This document shows positions 12,062 through 21,893 of a DNA stretch of 64,000 nucleotides, one piece after another. The DNA comes from Astragalus membranaceus (Eukaryota > Streptophyta > Magnoliopsida > Fabales > Fabaceae): positions 64,493,521 to 64,557,520 of the forward strand of contig CM076847.1 in NCBI GenBank assembly GCA_039519185.1, given 5' to 3'. The notes under the pieces were generated by a model. The model was not told the origin of the DNA. It searched no databases and saw nothing but the letters and a program-made list of their open reading frames with translations. The stretch's first letter is position 1. Each line of letters opens with the position of its first letter. The translations under genes and the position numbers were made by a program.

Positions 12062-12460
12062 AAGTCAGGCGAAAAGGGGATTTAAAGTCAGGCGCCCGCT
12101 TGACTTTTATTAAGTCGACTTTTTATGTCAGGAGTTTTAAAGTCAAGCGATAGCCTGACTTCGTAAGTCTGATTTAAAGTCAAGCATTTATTTCGCCTGA
12201 CTTCGTAAGTCAGTTTTAAAGTCAAGCATTTATTTCGCCTTACTTCGTAAGTCAGTATTAAAGTCAAGCATTTATTTCGCCTGACTTTGTAAGTCTTTAA
12301 AGTCAAGCATTTATTATTGCCTGACTTCGTAAGTATGATTTAAAGTCAAGCATTTATTCTTGCCTGACTTCGTAAGTATGATTTAAAGTCAAGCATTTAT
12401 TCTTGCCTGACTTCGTAACTCTGTTTTAAAGTCAAGCATTATTGCGCCTGACTTTAAATT
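12062..12460. repeat. Left subterminal repeat array of the CACTA element
   Basis: About ten copies of a unit of roughly 40 bp: TTAAAGTCAAGC, ATTTATT, CGCCTGACTTCGTAAGT, with small variations. Its translation gives the periodic minus-strand ORF at 12088-12306, which is not a gene. Confidence 0.85.
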
Positions 12461-12849
12461 TTTTTTTTTCAAATTTTGGTTTAATCTATACACCCTGGTT
12501 ATACGAATTTTGGTCATTCATCACATTCTACTATAATTCAAAGCTAAAATTCATCACATTCTTCCAGCAAATAAAAACTTAAATTCATCACATTCTACTT
12601 TACATACAAAGCTAAAATTCATCAGTTTAAGTAAGAACTCTACACTTTAAGTACAAAATACATCCAAAGCTAAATTACAATGTACTTAAAATCATATAGA
12701 ACAAACAGAACAACACAGTCACTTAAATCACATTCTACTTACATTCTACATCATAAACATCACTAGGCTTGATATTGATATAGTTGAAAATAATAAGTTT
12801 CAAGAATAAATGGAGTGCTCACTTGAACACAACTAATGACTATCCAGGA
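12461..12849. other. CACTA interior, no recognised gene
   Basis: AT-rich DNA with repeated words (AAATTCATCACATTCT, CTACTTTACAT, AAAGCTAAAATTCATC) between the subterminal repeats and the copia relic. No coding frame was recognised. Confidence 0.5.
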
Positions 12850-12935
12850 CCTGTTGTAAACACAGAGGGATCAGCAGAGGACTGTACAAAGCCAGTTGTG
12901 GGATGCTTGTTTCAAGCCATAGAGAGAAACCACAG
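12850..12935 (-). pseudogene. Ty1/copia reverse transcriptase relic
   Basis: In the minus direction one frame reads VSLYGLKQASHNW, the well-known copia RT phrase. A second frame just downstream reads GFVQSSADPSVFT, which in intact elements lies some ten residues further on. The two pieces are in different frames with a short deletion between them, so this is a small dead fragment. It lies inside the CACTA element and was carried in with it or inserted before it spread. Confidence 0.6.
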
Positions 12936-12949
12936 CTTGTGAGTTGTCT

Positions 12950-13880
12950 CAGGTGACTTGCTCCTCTATTTCAATTCAAACCCAGAGTCCGCAAGCACAA
13001 GAAGAAGACTACAAAAAATGAATATAAAAATGGTCTAGTAAGTACCTTCAATTTGTATTTGATAGAGCAAGTTCTTTAAATCAGTTAGTTCACCATAATA
13101 AAAATCCCCAAAAAAATTACTACTCACCATGAGCAATGTTGGATTTGTACAGCTTCTTCTTTGAATTTGAAATGAAGCTAGTGATCTTCTTGTGAGCCAT
13201 GGTCTTCAATATCAAAAGGTGTCCATATTGCTTAACTATATGACAGGAAAAGTATAAAATAGGACCTGCATATGCAATATGTCCATTTAGTTACTGTGAC
13301 AAACAAGTGCAAAAACACCCCCAACAATAATATTCAGATTATTCCAATTATCTATCTTGACTCCATCTTCAAGTTTCCAGTTAAAACAGTTCAATGAACC
13401 CAACATTAAATACAACATCCTAATGAAGGGTAATAGGGCTATATTCACCTTGCAACAGGTTCTGTAAAAGTTGAAAATAATTTGTAATGGGGGTTATTTT
13501 GGAACCCAAATAGATATAGTACTCAAAGTGAGTTGTCAAGCATGCAATGACTGCAGATTCCACAATTAAGTTAAAAAATTAATCAAACATTACTAGTAGC
13601 AGCCAATAAATTGCTTGACAACTTATCCTCGGTACCTAATCCAGGAATAAAAGATGGATAGACACTGACACAAGTAATGACTCTAACACATACACACTGT
13701 CTAAACCTTAGGATACTTGGATATATAGTATATTAGTGGAGAACATTAGAAGAGTTAATCTCAACCATTCATATATTTTTATGTTGAACGAGATCTCCTT
13801 ATGAACAAAGGAGGGACCAAAATTCAAAATGAAGTCTACCAAGACCATTCATAACATCAGAGAGTTGAATGATCGAAACT
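12950..13880. other. CACTA interior, unrecognised
   Basis: AT-rich non-coding sequence. A minus-strand frame near 13130-13215 is lysine-rich (MAHKKITSF...SKKKLYKS) but short, and I cannot assign it. It could be intron or 3' sequence of the captured gene, or transposon filler. Confidence 0.4.
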
Positions 13881-14050
13881 ACCAAAAAGCAAAGGGAAAT
13901 ACCTTCTGATGAGCATAAAAATGAAGTTGGTGATGGCTTGCTTGGTGCATGGCTTTTCTGTAAGCAAAGGGAGAATATGAAGAAAACCATCTGATTACAT
14001 CATGCTTCCAGGTTTCCCATTCAGAAGCTAAATTTGGTTGTTGCGTTGCA

Positions 14051-14065
14051 CCCCCCCCCCCCCCC
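14051..14065. repeat. Poly-C/poly-G tract in captured exon 5
   Basis: Fifteen consecutive C on the plus strand, read as a glycine run after DVNALW in the captured exon. Probably an expansion that arose after capture. Confidence 0.9.
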
Positions 14066-14181
14066 ATAGAGCATTTACATCGTTCCACAAGATTGAATCA
14101 AACAGTTCCTGTACAAGAGGATAAGGAATTAATCAACCAAATATATTGAGAAAATATTTGTTATCATCTGTTTAAAAGAAA

Positions 14182-14183
<2 letters not shown>

Positions 14184-14233
<50 letters not shown>
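14184..14233. repeat. (AT)n microsatellite
   Basis: Uninterrupted AT dinucleotides, about 50 bp, in the intron between captured exons 4 and 5. Confidence 0.95.
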
Positions 14234-14236
<3 letters not shown>

Positions 14237-14771
14237 TTTATAAAAGAACTATTCGTGAGTTAAAGTTTTCAAGTTCGTGAGCTAGCATCTATGGTAACTA
14301 CTAACTAGTGCATCAACTTCCTTCAACTCGTTACTGCATGAGTGCACACTCAGAAAATGGCACAAAGGAGGTGCAGATCCTAATCATCCCCATTCTTTTA
14401 ATCAACAAGTATTAAGAAAAAATAGAGATGAAAAGTGTAATTTAATTACCTCCTTAAGCAGCTCTACTGATTCTGCGGTATTTGCATTCTGGCATCTTTT
14501 AACCTAAGTGTTACTTGAATGCAGTATCCATTCAACATTGATGTATTGCACCACAATGCTCTGTAAAGAGAAATAAAGCTGAACTTACACAAATTAAAAA
14601 ACATATATATATCTCCATAAACTATGATGATATGATGATCAGGAATTGGAATTTACATTTTTTAGCATCAGAAGCATTCTTCTCAGGTGCGAATATCCAT
14701 AGCATTGGGAAGCCTCCATTGCGAATTGCTTCCAAATAGTCACGTTCCGGGTAGCTTCTACCAAAGCCTAC

Positions 14772-14775
<4 letters not shown>

Positions 14776-14867
<92 letters not shown>

Positions 14868-14868
14868 G
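14776..14868. repeat. (AT)n microsatellite
   Basis: About 90 bp of AT dinucleotides in the intron between captured exons 2 and 3. It generates a spurious plus-strand ORF of alternating Tyr and Ile. Confidence 0.95.
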
Positions 14869-15519
14869 AGTGTCAAAAATATCAACAAATTAGCTAGCTA
14901 GGAATGGAGAAGATCAACAAATTACATCACATCACATACATTTGAATGAAGCTGATCAACAATAGTCAGCATGTGAGTTGTTAGATTCTGTAGAAGAAAT
15001 AGTCGTGCAGACGTCAAGTTGTTAGCAGTTTCCTGTCCTTCGAGATGAGTTTCGTTGATTGGTCGAATAAGCACCATATCCGCCCAACAAAATCTACTTG
15101 TGTTGGGGTTAAAAATGACAATATATTTCTTTCCATCATCACTTGGTTGTTCTTTCAATCTTGATGATGGCCAGCCAGCCCTTTCACACTTTATTCCACC
15201 TTCCCACTTCCCATTCAACTACAAATAAATCAGAGAAAAAAAAACAAAAAAATATAAAGTTAAGCTTATTAATTAGTCCCCACCAGAAAGTAAACAACTA
15301 AATATTGACAACAAAATATATATATACCTTAACCCACACTGCCATAGCCTCATCTCCCTCCACCCAAGTAGGTTCACAAACTGTTAATTCTCCTTCCTCT
15401 CTCTTGTTAATATTAATGTTCACAATTGAATGAGAATTCTTAGAGATTAAGCAATCAGTCTGCTTAACATTTCCAACATTCCAAGAAGGAAGTACTTCCA
15501 TCACACTCATCCAAAAACT

Positions 15520-16924
15520 ATTCCATCAAAGATCAATCCATAAAAATGTCAGATAATGTAGTTTACATAGTAATTAATTCAAGAGACTAAATATAAACAG
15601 AAAGATATATTATATACTTCTGCTATGCCCTGCATAAGAATGTTAATGACAATTATAATGAAACCCAAAGAAGAAACATTTCATATTGTTACCAGGATCT
15701 TGTAGGTTGTTTATCCTTATGTATGCCCACAGCTGCCTCACAATCTGAATCGAGCATATCAAATAGTTTCAAAAAATCATTTGAATCTATGGTTCATTTC
15801 AGATAAATGAAAACTCAAGCATTAACAATTGACAACAAACTTGTTAACACACGGAGGATGCTTGTTAGATTGGAAAATATGAAAAGCTACCTCAGTTCTT
15901 GGCAGGGGGTTCACCAACAACTGCTTGAAGTTCAGGAGAAACAGCACAAACTTGTTTTCTTCTCTGTTGATGTGTGTGTGTGTGTGTGTGAGTCCATTCA
16001 ACAAGTGGTTGAATATCTTGCAAAGAAACAGAAAACACAGAGTTAGAAATCTCTCAAGTGGAGAGAAACAAACAGTATCAAAGTAAGATTAGAAAAGGGA
16101 TAAGAAATATACCTGTTTGTAAGATTCTGGGTGTGTTCAAAGTGGTGAAGCTCACAGAAATCAACAACAGCAAGTTGACAGTGCATGTAAACAAAGAAAC
16201 CCAGCAACAAAAGTTAGGGTTTATGCATAATAAAGAAAAACAGTGAAATCAGAGTGAAAAACAGTGAAATCAGAGTGAAAAACAGAAGGTAACTTGTGTT
16301 ATACCTTTGGCTAAGGGTGCGATAGAAATCCTTGAACGTTACATAACCTGCAAAGAACAAAGCAGCTAATTAGGGTTTGCGAAATCACAAATTGAAGGAT
16401 CAAAACAAAGGGCTTTGGTATTCTCCCTATTGCTGAGCATTCATATTGCAAGATTGAAGCACTTCTAAGCTTCAATCACTGCAATCCTTCAAGTTTCAGT
16501 AAAACCTAGCAGAGAAGAAGTGAGAAGAAGAAGAGGAGAAAGGAGAAAAGAGTGAACGACGCCGTTTACTGTTGTGACGGAGTTAGAGAGAGTGTGAGCG
16601 TAGAAGAAGATCGATTTGGTCTCGGATGAAACGGCGAGGCGTGACGGAGAACGACGTGAGAACGCGAGAGGAGTGAGGCGGAGAAATCGTGGGATTGAAA
16701 TCGTGTTCTGCGAGTGAGAAGGGTTCGTGGTTCGTGTTCTGAAAGTGAGAGGCTCCGTGTTCTTCGATCTGAGAGTGAGAGGCTTTGTGTTCTTCAATCT
16801 GAGAGTGAAAGGCTTCGTACATCTGAGAGTGAGAGGCGGAGAGTGAAGGGTTCTGAGAGTGAAGAGCTAGGGTACTGAGAGTGGAGAGCATACGCGTAAG
16901 TGAAATTTTTTTTTTCTATTTTGG
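15520..16924. other. CACTA interior upstream of the captured exons
   Basis: Contains a (GT)11 microsatellite at 15970-15991. A possible further minus-strand exon-like stretch lies near 15690-15775 (frame with SDCEAAVGIHKDKQP), which I cannot place. At 16680-16880 there is a short minisatellite of CTGAGAGTGAGAGGC units giving two overlapping spurious ORFs. If the capture included the host promoter or 5' UTR it would lie here. Confidence 0.45.
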
Positions 16925-17195
16925 TACTTTAGAAGTCAAGCGAATACACGCCTGACTTCTAAAGTACTAAAATAGAAAAAAAGAATTTCACTTTTAATTA
17001 TAAGTTTGCCACCGCGTCGCTTATGTAGTTAGGCGAATACACGCCTGACTTCTAAAGTCTAATTTTTTCCCTATTTGTTCACTTTAGAAGTCAGGCGTGT
17101 ATCCGCTTGACTTTAAAACTCGCGAGTTTTGCCTCATAATAACAAGTTTGCCACCGTGTCTACTTATGTAGTCAGGCGTAAATGTCTAATTCTAA
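16925..17195. repeat. Right subterminal repeats of the CACTA element
   Basis: Inverted and direct copies of AGTCAGGCG with TACACGCCTGACTTCTAAAG phrases, some forming long hairpins (16928-16975). They mirror the left subterminal array in motif but not in unit length. Confidence 0.85.
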
Positions 17196-17548
17196 TCCCA
17201 TTTTTGCACTAGTGAAATAGACTAAGTCCTAAGGGTTAGCACACATTTTTCCTTAAAAAAATGGCACAAACCCTTACAAGCATTAGCTGAAAATTGAGAT
17301 TCTGATCAATCTTCTTGTCATGTTTCACTTACATATCCTATATGAATGTAGAGACTATATAACTTATTTGTTGCGGTTCCATTTTCTACCTAGTTTTCAA
17401 TTTTCATACTTTTTTGCTATATGATGAATGTATAAACATCATGATTATTCTAAGTCAAGTATACTATTTTGTTTTGTAAAAAAAAAAAATCAAAACATAC
17501 AGTTTTATCCACTATCATAATAGTAAGAAACTTTGAACTAGCCTTGCA

Positions 17549-17673
17549 AAGTCCTCAATGAAGAGAGCTCTTTCAAAAAGTAGTGTATGCCACTTGTAGT
17601 GAAGAACACACGGTATTCTTTAGTAAAAGGCGAAAGAATAGTTCGCTATGTGCTCATCACATGGATCCTTGAT
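17549..17673 (-). ncRNA. U5 snRNA-like gene copy 5
   Basis: Loop I and the upstream element (17734-17744) are perfect and the TATA box is intact. The 5' end is changed (ATCAAGGATCC), which breaks pairs at the base of stem I, and the 3' hairpin has two altered positions. Confidence 0.75.
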
Positions 17674-18232
17674 TTGTTTAGCGAGAGGTCCTTCATTTTT
17701 ATAGCCTAAAAATTTGTTTTTGTGTATTCTTCATCGATGTGGGACTTAAGTAGAAACATATGTATGCGCCCAAACCCACTCACCCGAGCCTTCTCTTGCT
17801 CCTCATACTTCTTCACCCACCCAATACGTTATGACTAGTAAGTCTTTTCTTCTCACTTCCATATTTTTCAACATTTCAATAGATGCAATAAATAGACTTA
17901 AAGTCCTAAGGGTGAGCACACATTTTTCCTTAAAAAAAATGCACAAACTCTTACTAACATTAGCTGAAAATTAAGCTTCTGATAAATCTTCTTGTCAAGT
18001 TTCACTTATATATCCTATATGAATGTAGAGACTATATAACTTATTGGTTGCGGTTCCATTTTCTACCTAGTTTCAATTTTCATACTTTTTTGCTATATGA
18101 TGAATGTATAAACATCATGATTATTTTAAGTCAAGTATACTATTTTGTCGTGTCTAAAAAAAGTCAAAACATACAGTTTTGTCCAATATCATAATAGTAA
18201 GAAACTTTGAACTAGCCTTGCAGAGTTCTCAA

Positions 18233-18347
18233 TGAAGAGAACTTGTTCAAAAAGTAGCGTATGCCACATGTAGTGAAGAACAAACGGTATTCTTTAGTAA
18301 AAGACGAAAGAATAGTTCGCTATATGCTCATCACATGGCTCTGTGAT
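18233..18347 (-). pseudogene. U5 snRNA copy 6, promoter-deleted class
   Basis: The loop carries a C-to-T change (CGTCTTTTACT). About 50 bp between the TATA region and distal flank are missing, including the upstream element. The region after the Sm site reads GAACAAG in place of GAAAGAG, a mark of this class. Its 3' hairpin AGTTCTC...GAGAACT is fully paired. Confidence 0.78.
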
Positions 18348-18859
18348 TTGCTCAGCGAGAGGCCCTTCTTTTTTATAGCCTAAGTGGAAACATATGTATG
18401 TGCCCAAACCCACTCACCTAAACCTTCTCTTTCTCCTCATCGTTCTTCACCCACGCATTACGTTTATACTGCTAAGACTTTTCTTCTCACTTCCATATTT
18501 TTCAACATTTCAAAACATGCAATAAATAGACTTAAAGTCCTAAGGGTGAGCACACATTTTTCCTTAAAAAATATGGCACAAACTCTTACTAACATTAGCT
18601 GAAAATTGAGCTTCTGATAAATCTTCTTGTCATGTTTCACTTATATATCCTATATGAATGTAGAGACTATATAACTTATTGGTTGCAGTACCATCTTGTA
18701 CCTAGTTTTCAATTTTCATATTATTTTGCTATATGAATGTATAAACATCATGATTATTCTAAGTCAAGTATACTATTTTGTCTTGTCAAAAAAAAATCAA
18801 AACATACAGTTTTGTCCACTATCATAATAGTAAGAAGCTTTGAACTAGCCTAGCATGTA

Positions 18860-18984
18860 GAGTCCTCAATGAACAGAACTCTTTCAAAAAGCAGCGTATG
18901 CCACTTGTAGTGAAGAACACACGGTATTCTTTAGTAAAAGGCGAAAGAATAGTTCGCTATATGCTCATCACATGGCTCTGTGAT
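18860..18984 (-). ncRNA. U5 snRNA-like gene copy 7
   Basis: Loop I and its stem are perfect. The upstream element has two mismatches (ATCCCTCATCG at 19047-19057). The 3' hairpin has a G-for-C type change (GAACAG on the plus strand). Sister of copy 9. Confidence 0.75.
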
Positions 18985-19533
18985 TTGTTCAGCCAGAGGT
19001 CCTTCCTTTTTATAGCCTAAGCAACTTGTTTTTGTGTATTCTTCATCGATGAGGGATTTAAGTAGAAACATCTGTATGCGCCCAAACCCACTCACCAGAG
19101 CCTTCTCTTTCTCCTTATCCTTCTTCACCCACCCATTACGTTATGACTGCTAAGTCTTTTCTTCTCACTTCCATATTTTTCAACATTTCAATACTTGCAA
19201 TAAATATACTTAAAGTCCTAAGGGTTAGCACACATTTTTCCTTAAAAAAATGGCACAAACCCTTACAAACATTAGCTGAAAATTGAGATTCTGATCAATC
19301 TTCTTGTCATGTTTCACTTATATATGCTATATGAATCTAGAGACTATATTATTTATTGGTTGCAGTACCATCTTGTACCTAGTTTTCTATTTTCAAACTA
19401 TTTTTCTATATGAATGTATAAACATCATGATTATTCTAAATCAAGTATACTATTTTGTTTTGTAAAAAAAAAAATCAAAACATACAGTTTTATCCACTAT
19501 CATAATAGTAAGAAACTTTGAACTAGCCTTGCA

Positions 19534-19658
19534 AAGTCCTCAATGAAGAGAACTCTTTCAAAAAGTAGTGCATGCCACTTGTAGTGAAGAACACACGGTA
19601 TGCTTTAGTAAAAGGCGAAAGAATAGTTTGCTATGTGCTCATCACATGGCTCCCTGAT
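19534..19658 (-). ncRNA. U5 snRNA-like gene copy 8
   Basis: Loop I is perfect, with one mismatch in its stem (AAAGCATA). The upstream element at 19721-19731 is GTCCCGCATCG, one mismatch. Sister of copy 10. Confidence 0.75.
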
Positions 19659-20211
19659 TTCTTTAGCGAGAGGTCCTTCATTTTTATAGCCTAAGAAATT
19701 TGTTTTTGTATATTCTTCATCGATGCGGGACTTAAGTAGAAATAGATGTATGCGCCCAAACCCACTCACCTGAGCCTTCTCTTTCTCCTCATCCTTCTTC
19801 ACCCACCCATTACGTTATGACTGCCAAGTCTTTTCTTCTCACTTCCATATTTTTCAAAATTTCAATACATGCAATAAATAGACTTAAAGTCCTAAGGGTG
19901 AGCACACATTTTTCCTTAAAAAATATGGCACAAACTCTTACTAACATTAGCTGAAAATTGAGCTTCTGATAAATCTTCTTGTCATGTTTCACTTATATAT
20001 CCTATATGAATGTAGAGACTATATAACTTATTGGTTGCAGTACCATCTTGTACCTAGTTTTCAATTTTCATATTATTTTGCTATATGAATGTATAAACAT
20101 CATGATTATTCTAAGTCAAGTATACTATTTTGTCTTGTCAAAAAAAAATCAAAACATACAGTTTTGTCCACTACCATAATAGTAAGAAACTTTGAACTAG
20201 CCTAGGATGTA

Positions 20212-20336
20212 GAGTCCTCAATGAGCAGAACTCTTTCAAAAAGCAGCGTATGCCACTTGTAGTGAAGAACACACGGTATTCTTTAGTAAAAGGCGAAAGA
20301 ATAATTCGCTATATGCTCATCACATGGCTCTGTGAT
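20212..20336 (-). ncRNA. U5 snRNA-like gene copy 9
   Basis: Loop I is perfect and the upstream element is perfect at 20399-20409. One change lies at the foot of the loop stem (GAATTATTC). The 3' box region has CCTAGGATG instead of CCTTGCATG, so it is imperfect. Confidence 0.78.
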
Positions 20337-20884
20337 TTGTTCAGCCAGAGGTCCTTCCTTTTTATAGCCTAAGCAGCTTGTTTTTGTGTATTCTTCATCG
20401 ATGTGGGACGTAAGTAGAAACATATGTATGCGCCCCAACCCACTCACCTGAGCCTTCTCTTTCCCCTTATCCTTCTTCACCCACCCATTACGTTATGACT
20501 GCTAAGTCTTTTCTTCTCACTTCCATATTTTTCAACATTTCAATACTTGCAATAAATAGACTTAAAGTCCTAAGGGTTAGCACACATTTTTCCTTAAAAA
20601 AATGGCACAAACCCTTACAAACATTAGCTGAAAATTGAGATTCTGATCAATCTTCTTGTCATGTTTCACTTATATATGCTATATGAATCTAGATACTATA
20701 TTATTTATTGGTTGCAGTACCATCTTGTACCTAGTTTTCTATTTTCAAACTATTTTTCTATAGGAATGTATAAACATCATGATTATTCTAAATCAAGTAT
20801 ACTATTTTGTTTTGTAAAAAAAAAATCAAAACATACAGTTTTATCCACTATCATAATAGTAAGAAACTTTGAACTAGCCTTGCA

Positions 20885-21009
20885 AAGTCCTCAATGAAGA
20901 GAGCCCTTTCAAAAAGTAGTGTATGCCACTTGTAGTGAAGAACACACAGTATTCTTTAGTAAAAGGCGAAAGAATATTTTGCTATGTGCTCATCACATGG
21001 CTCCTTGAT
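20885..21009 (-). ncRNA. U5 snRNA-like gene copy 10
   Basis: Loop I is perfect. The upstream element has one mismatch (GTCCCGCATCG, 21072-21082). The 5' end reads ATCAAGGAGCC and the base below the loop stem is changed (CAAAATATTC). Confidence 0.75.
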
Positions 21010-21532
21010 TTCTTTAGCGAGAGGTCCTTGATTTTTATAGCCTAAGAAATTTGTTTTTGTATATTCTTCATCGATGCGGGACTTAAGTAGAAACATATGT
21101 ATGCGCCTAAACCCACTCACCTGAGCCTTCTCTTTCTCCTCATCCTTCTTCACCCACCCATTACGTTATGACTGCCAAGTCTTTTCTTCTCACTTCCATA
21201 TTTTTCAAAATTTCAATACATGCAATAAATAGACTTAAAGTGCTAAGGGTGAGCACACATTTTTCCTTAAAAAATATGGCACAAACTCTTACAAACATTA
21301 GCTGAAAATTTACTTATATATCCTATATGAATGTAGAGACTATATAACTTATTGGTTGCAGTACCATCCTGTACCTAGTTTTCAATTTTCATATTATTTT
21401 GCTATATGAATGTATAAACATCATGATTATTCTAAGGCAAGTATACTGTTTTGTCTTGTCCAAAAAAAATCAAAACATCCAGTTTTGTCCACTATCATAA
21501 TAGTAAGAAACTTTGAACTAGACTTGCATGCC

Positions 21533-21657
21533 GAGTCCTCAATGAAGAGAACTCTTTCAAAAAGTAGCGTATGCCACTTATAGTGAAGAACACACTGTAT
21601 TCTTTAGTAAAAGGCCAAAGAATAGTTCGCTATATGCTCATCACATGGCTCTGGGAT
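21533..21657 (-). pseudogene. U5 snRNA copy 11, loop variant
   Basis: The upstream element is perfect (21720-21730), but the first loop-I base is changed (GGCCTTTTACT). Loop I contacts exon ends at the splice sites and is nearly invariant, so the product, if made, may not work. The 5' end is also altered (ATCCCAGAGCC). Confidence 0.7.
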
Positions 21658-21893
21658 TTGTTCAGCGAGAGGTCCTTCATTTTTATAGCCTAAGCAGCTT
21701 GTTTTTGTGTATTCTTCATCGATGTGGGACTTAAGCAGAAACATATGTATGCGCCCAAACACACTCACCTGAGCCTTCTCTTTCTCCTCATCCTTCTTCA
21801 CCCACCCATTACGTTATGACTGCTAAGTCTTTTCTTCTCACTTCCATATTTTTCAACATTTCAATACATGCATTAAATAGACTAAGTCCTAAG

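Larger units (their letters stand above)
13930..15501 (-). pseudogene. Captured SUVR5-like histone methyltransferase gene fragment (5 exons)
   Basis: Five exons with intact GT/AG borders lie in order on the minus strand. Exon 1 (15501-15328) starts at a Met and reads MEVLP, as in plant SUVR5, and ends ...MAVWVK. Exon 2 (15218-14940) has GKWEGGIKC and KYIVIFNPNTSRFCWADM and ends at VDQLHSN. Exon 3 (14767-14657) has IWKQFAMEASQC. Exon 4 (14560-14450) has QYINVEW and RCQNANTAESVELLKE. Exon 5 (from 14108) has ELFDSILWNDVNALW and SEWETWKHDVIRWFS. SUVR5 is a zinc-finger/SET-domain H3K9 methyltransferase. Only its N-terminal part is present; the SET domain is absent. Exon 4 has an in-frame TAG (14510 region) and exon 5 a run of 15 G, so it cannot make the protein. 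Exon 1 is much shorter than the family's N-terminal region. Assignment is from recalled family similarity. Confidence 0.78.
12039..17214. mobile_element. CACTA (En/Spm) DNA transposon, non-autonomous, TSD AAA
   Basis: 5176 bp bounded by inverted termini CACTAGTGCAAAAAAGGGAT (left) and ATCCCATTTTTGCACTAGTG (right). A 3-bp AAA on each side matches the uninterrupted U5 repeat (AATAAATAGAC). Both ends have dense subterminal repeats carrying GTCAGGCG or TTAAAGTCAAGC words, as usual for CACTA elements, where they bind the accessory transposase protein. I see no TNP2-type transposase frame, so movement would need a partner in trans. The interior carries captured host sequence (13930-15501) and a Ty1/copia RT relic (12850-12935). 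Confidence 0.93.
17215..21893 (-). repeat. U5 snRNA tandem array, block 2 (7 copies)
   Basis: Copies begin at 17549, 18233, 18860, 19534, 20212, 20885 and 21533. Copies 7 and 8 closely resemble 9 and 10 (shared private changes such as CAGCCAGAGGTCCTTCC and GATGCGGGAC), so a dimer of about 1.35 kb has been duplicated. The block ends at the chromovirus insertion with CTAAG. Confidence 0.9.

Noticed and set aside
12088..12306. Periodic ORF with YEVRRNKCLTL repeats
   Set aside because: Translation of CACTA subterminal repeats.
12062..12460. Possible CRISPR-like array of regularly spaced repeats
   Set aside because: The repeats are imperfect and contiguous without unique spacers, and lie at a CACTA terminus in plant DNA.
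14687..14869. ORF ending in a long Tyr-Ile run
   Set aside because: It reads through the (AT)n microsatellite; the real coding signal here is the captured exon on the other strand.
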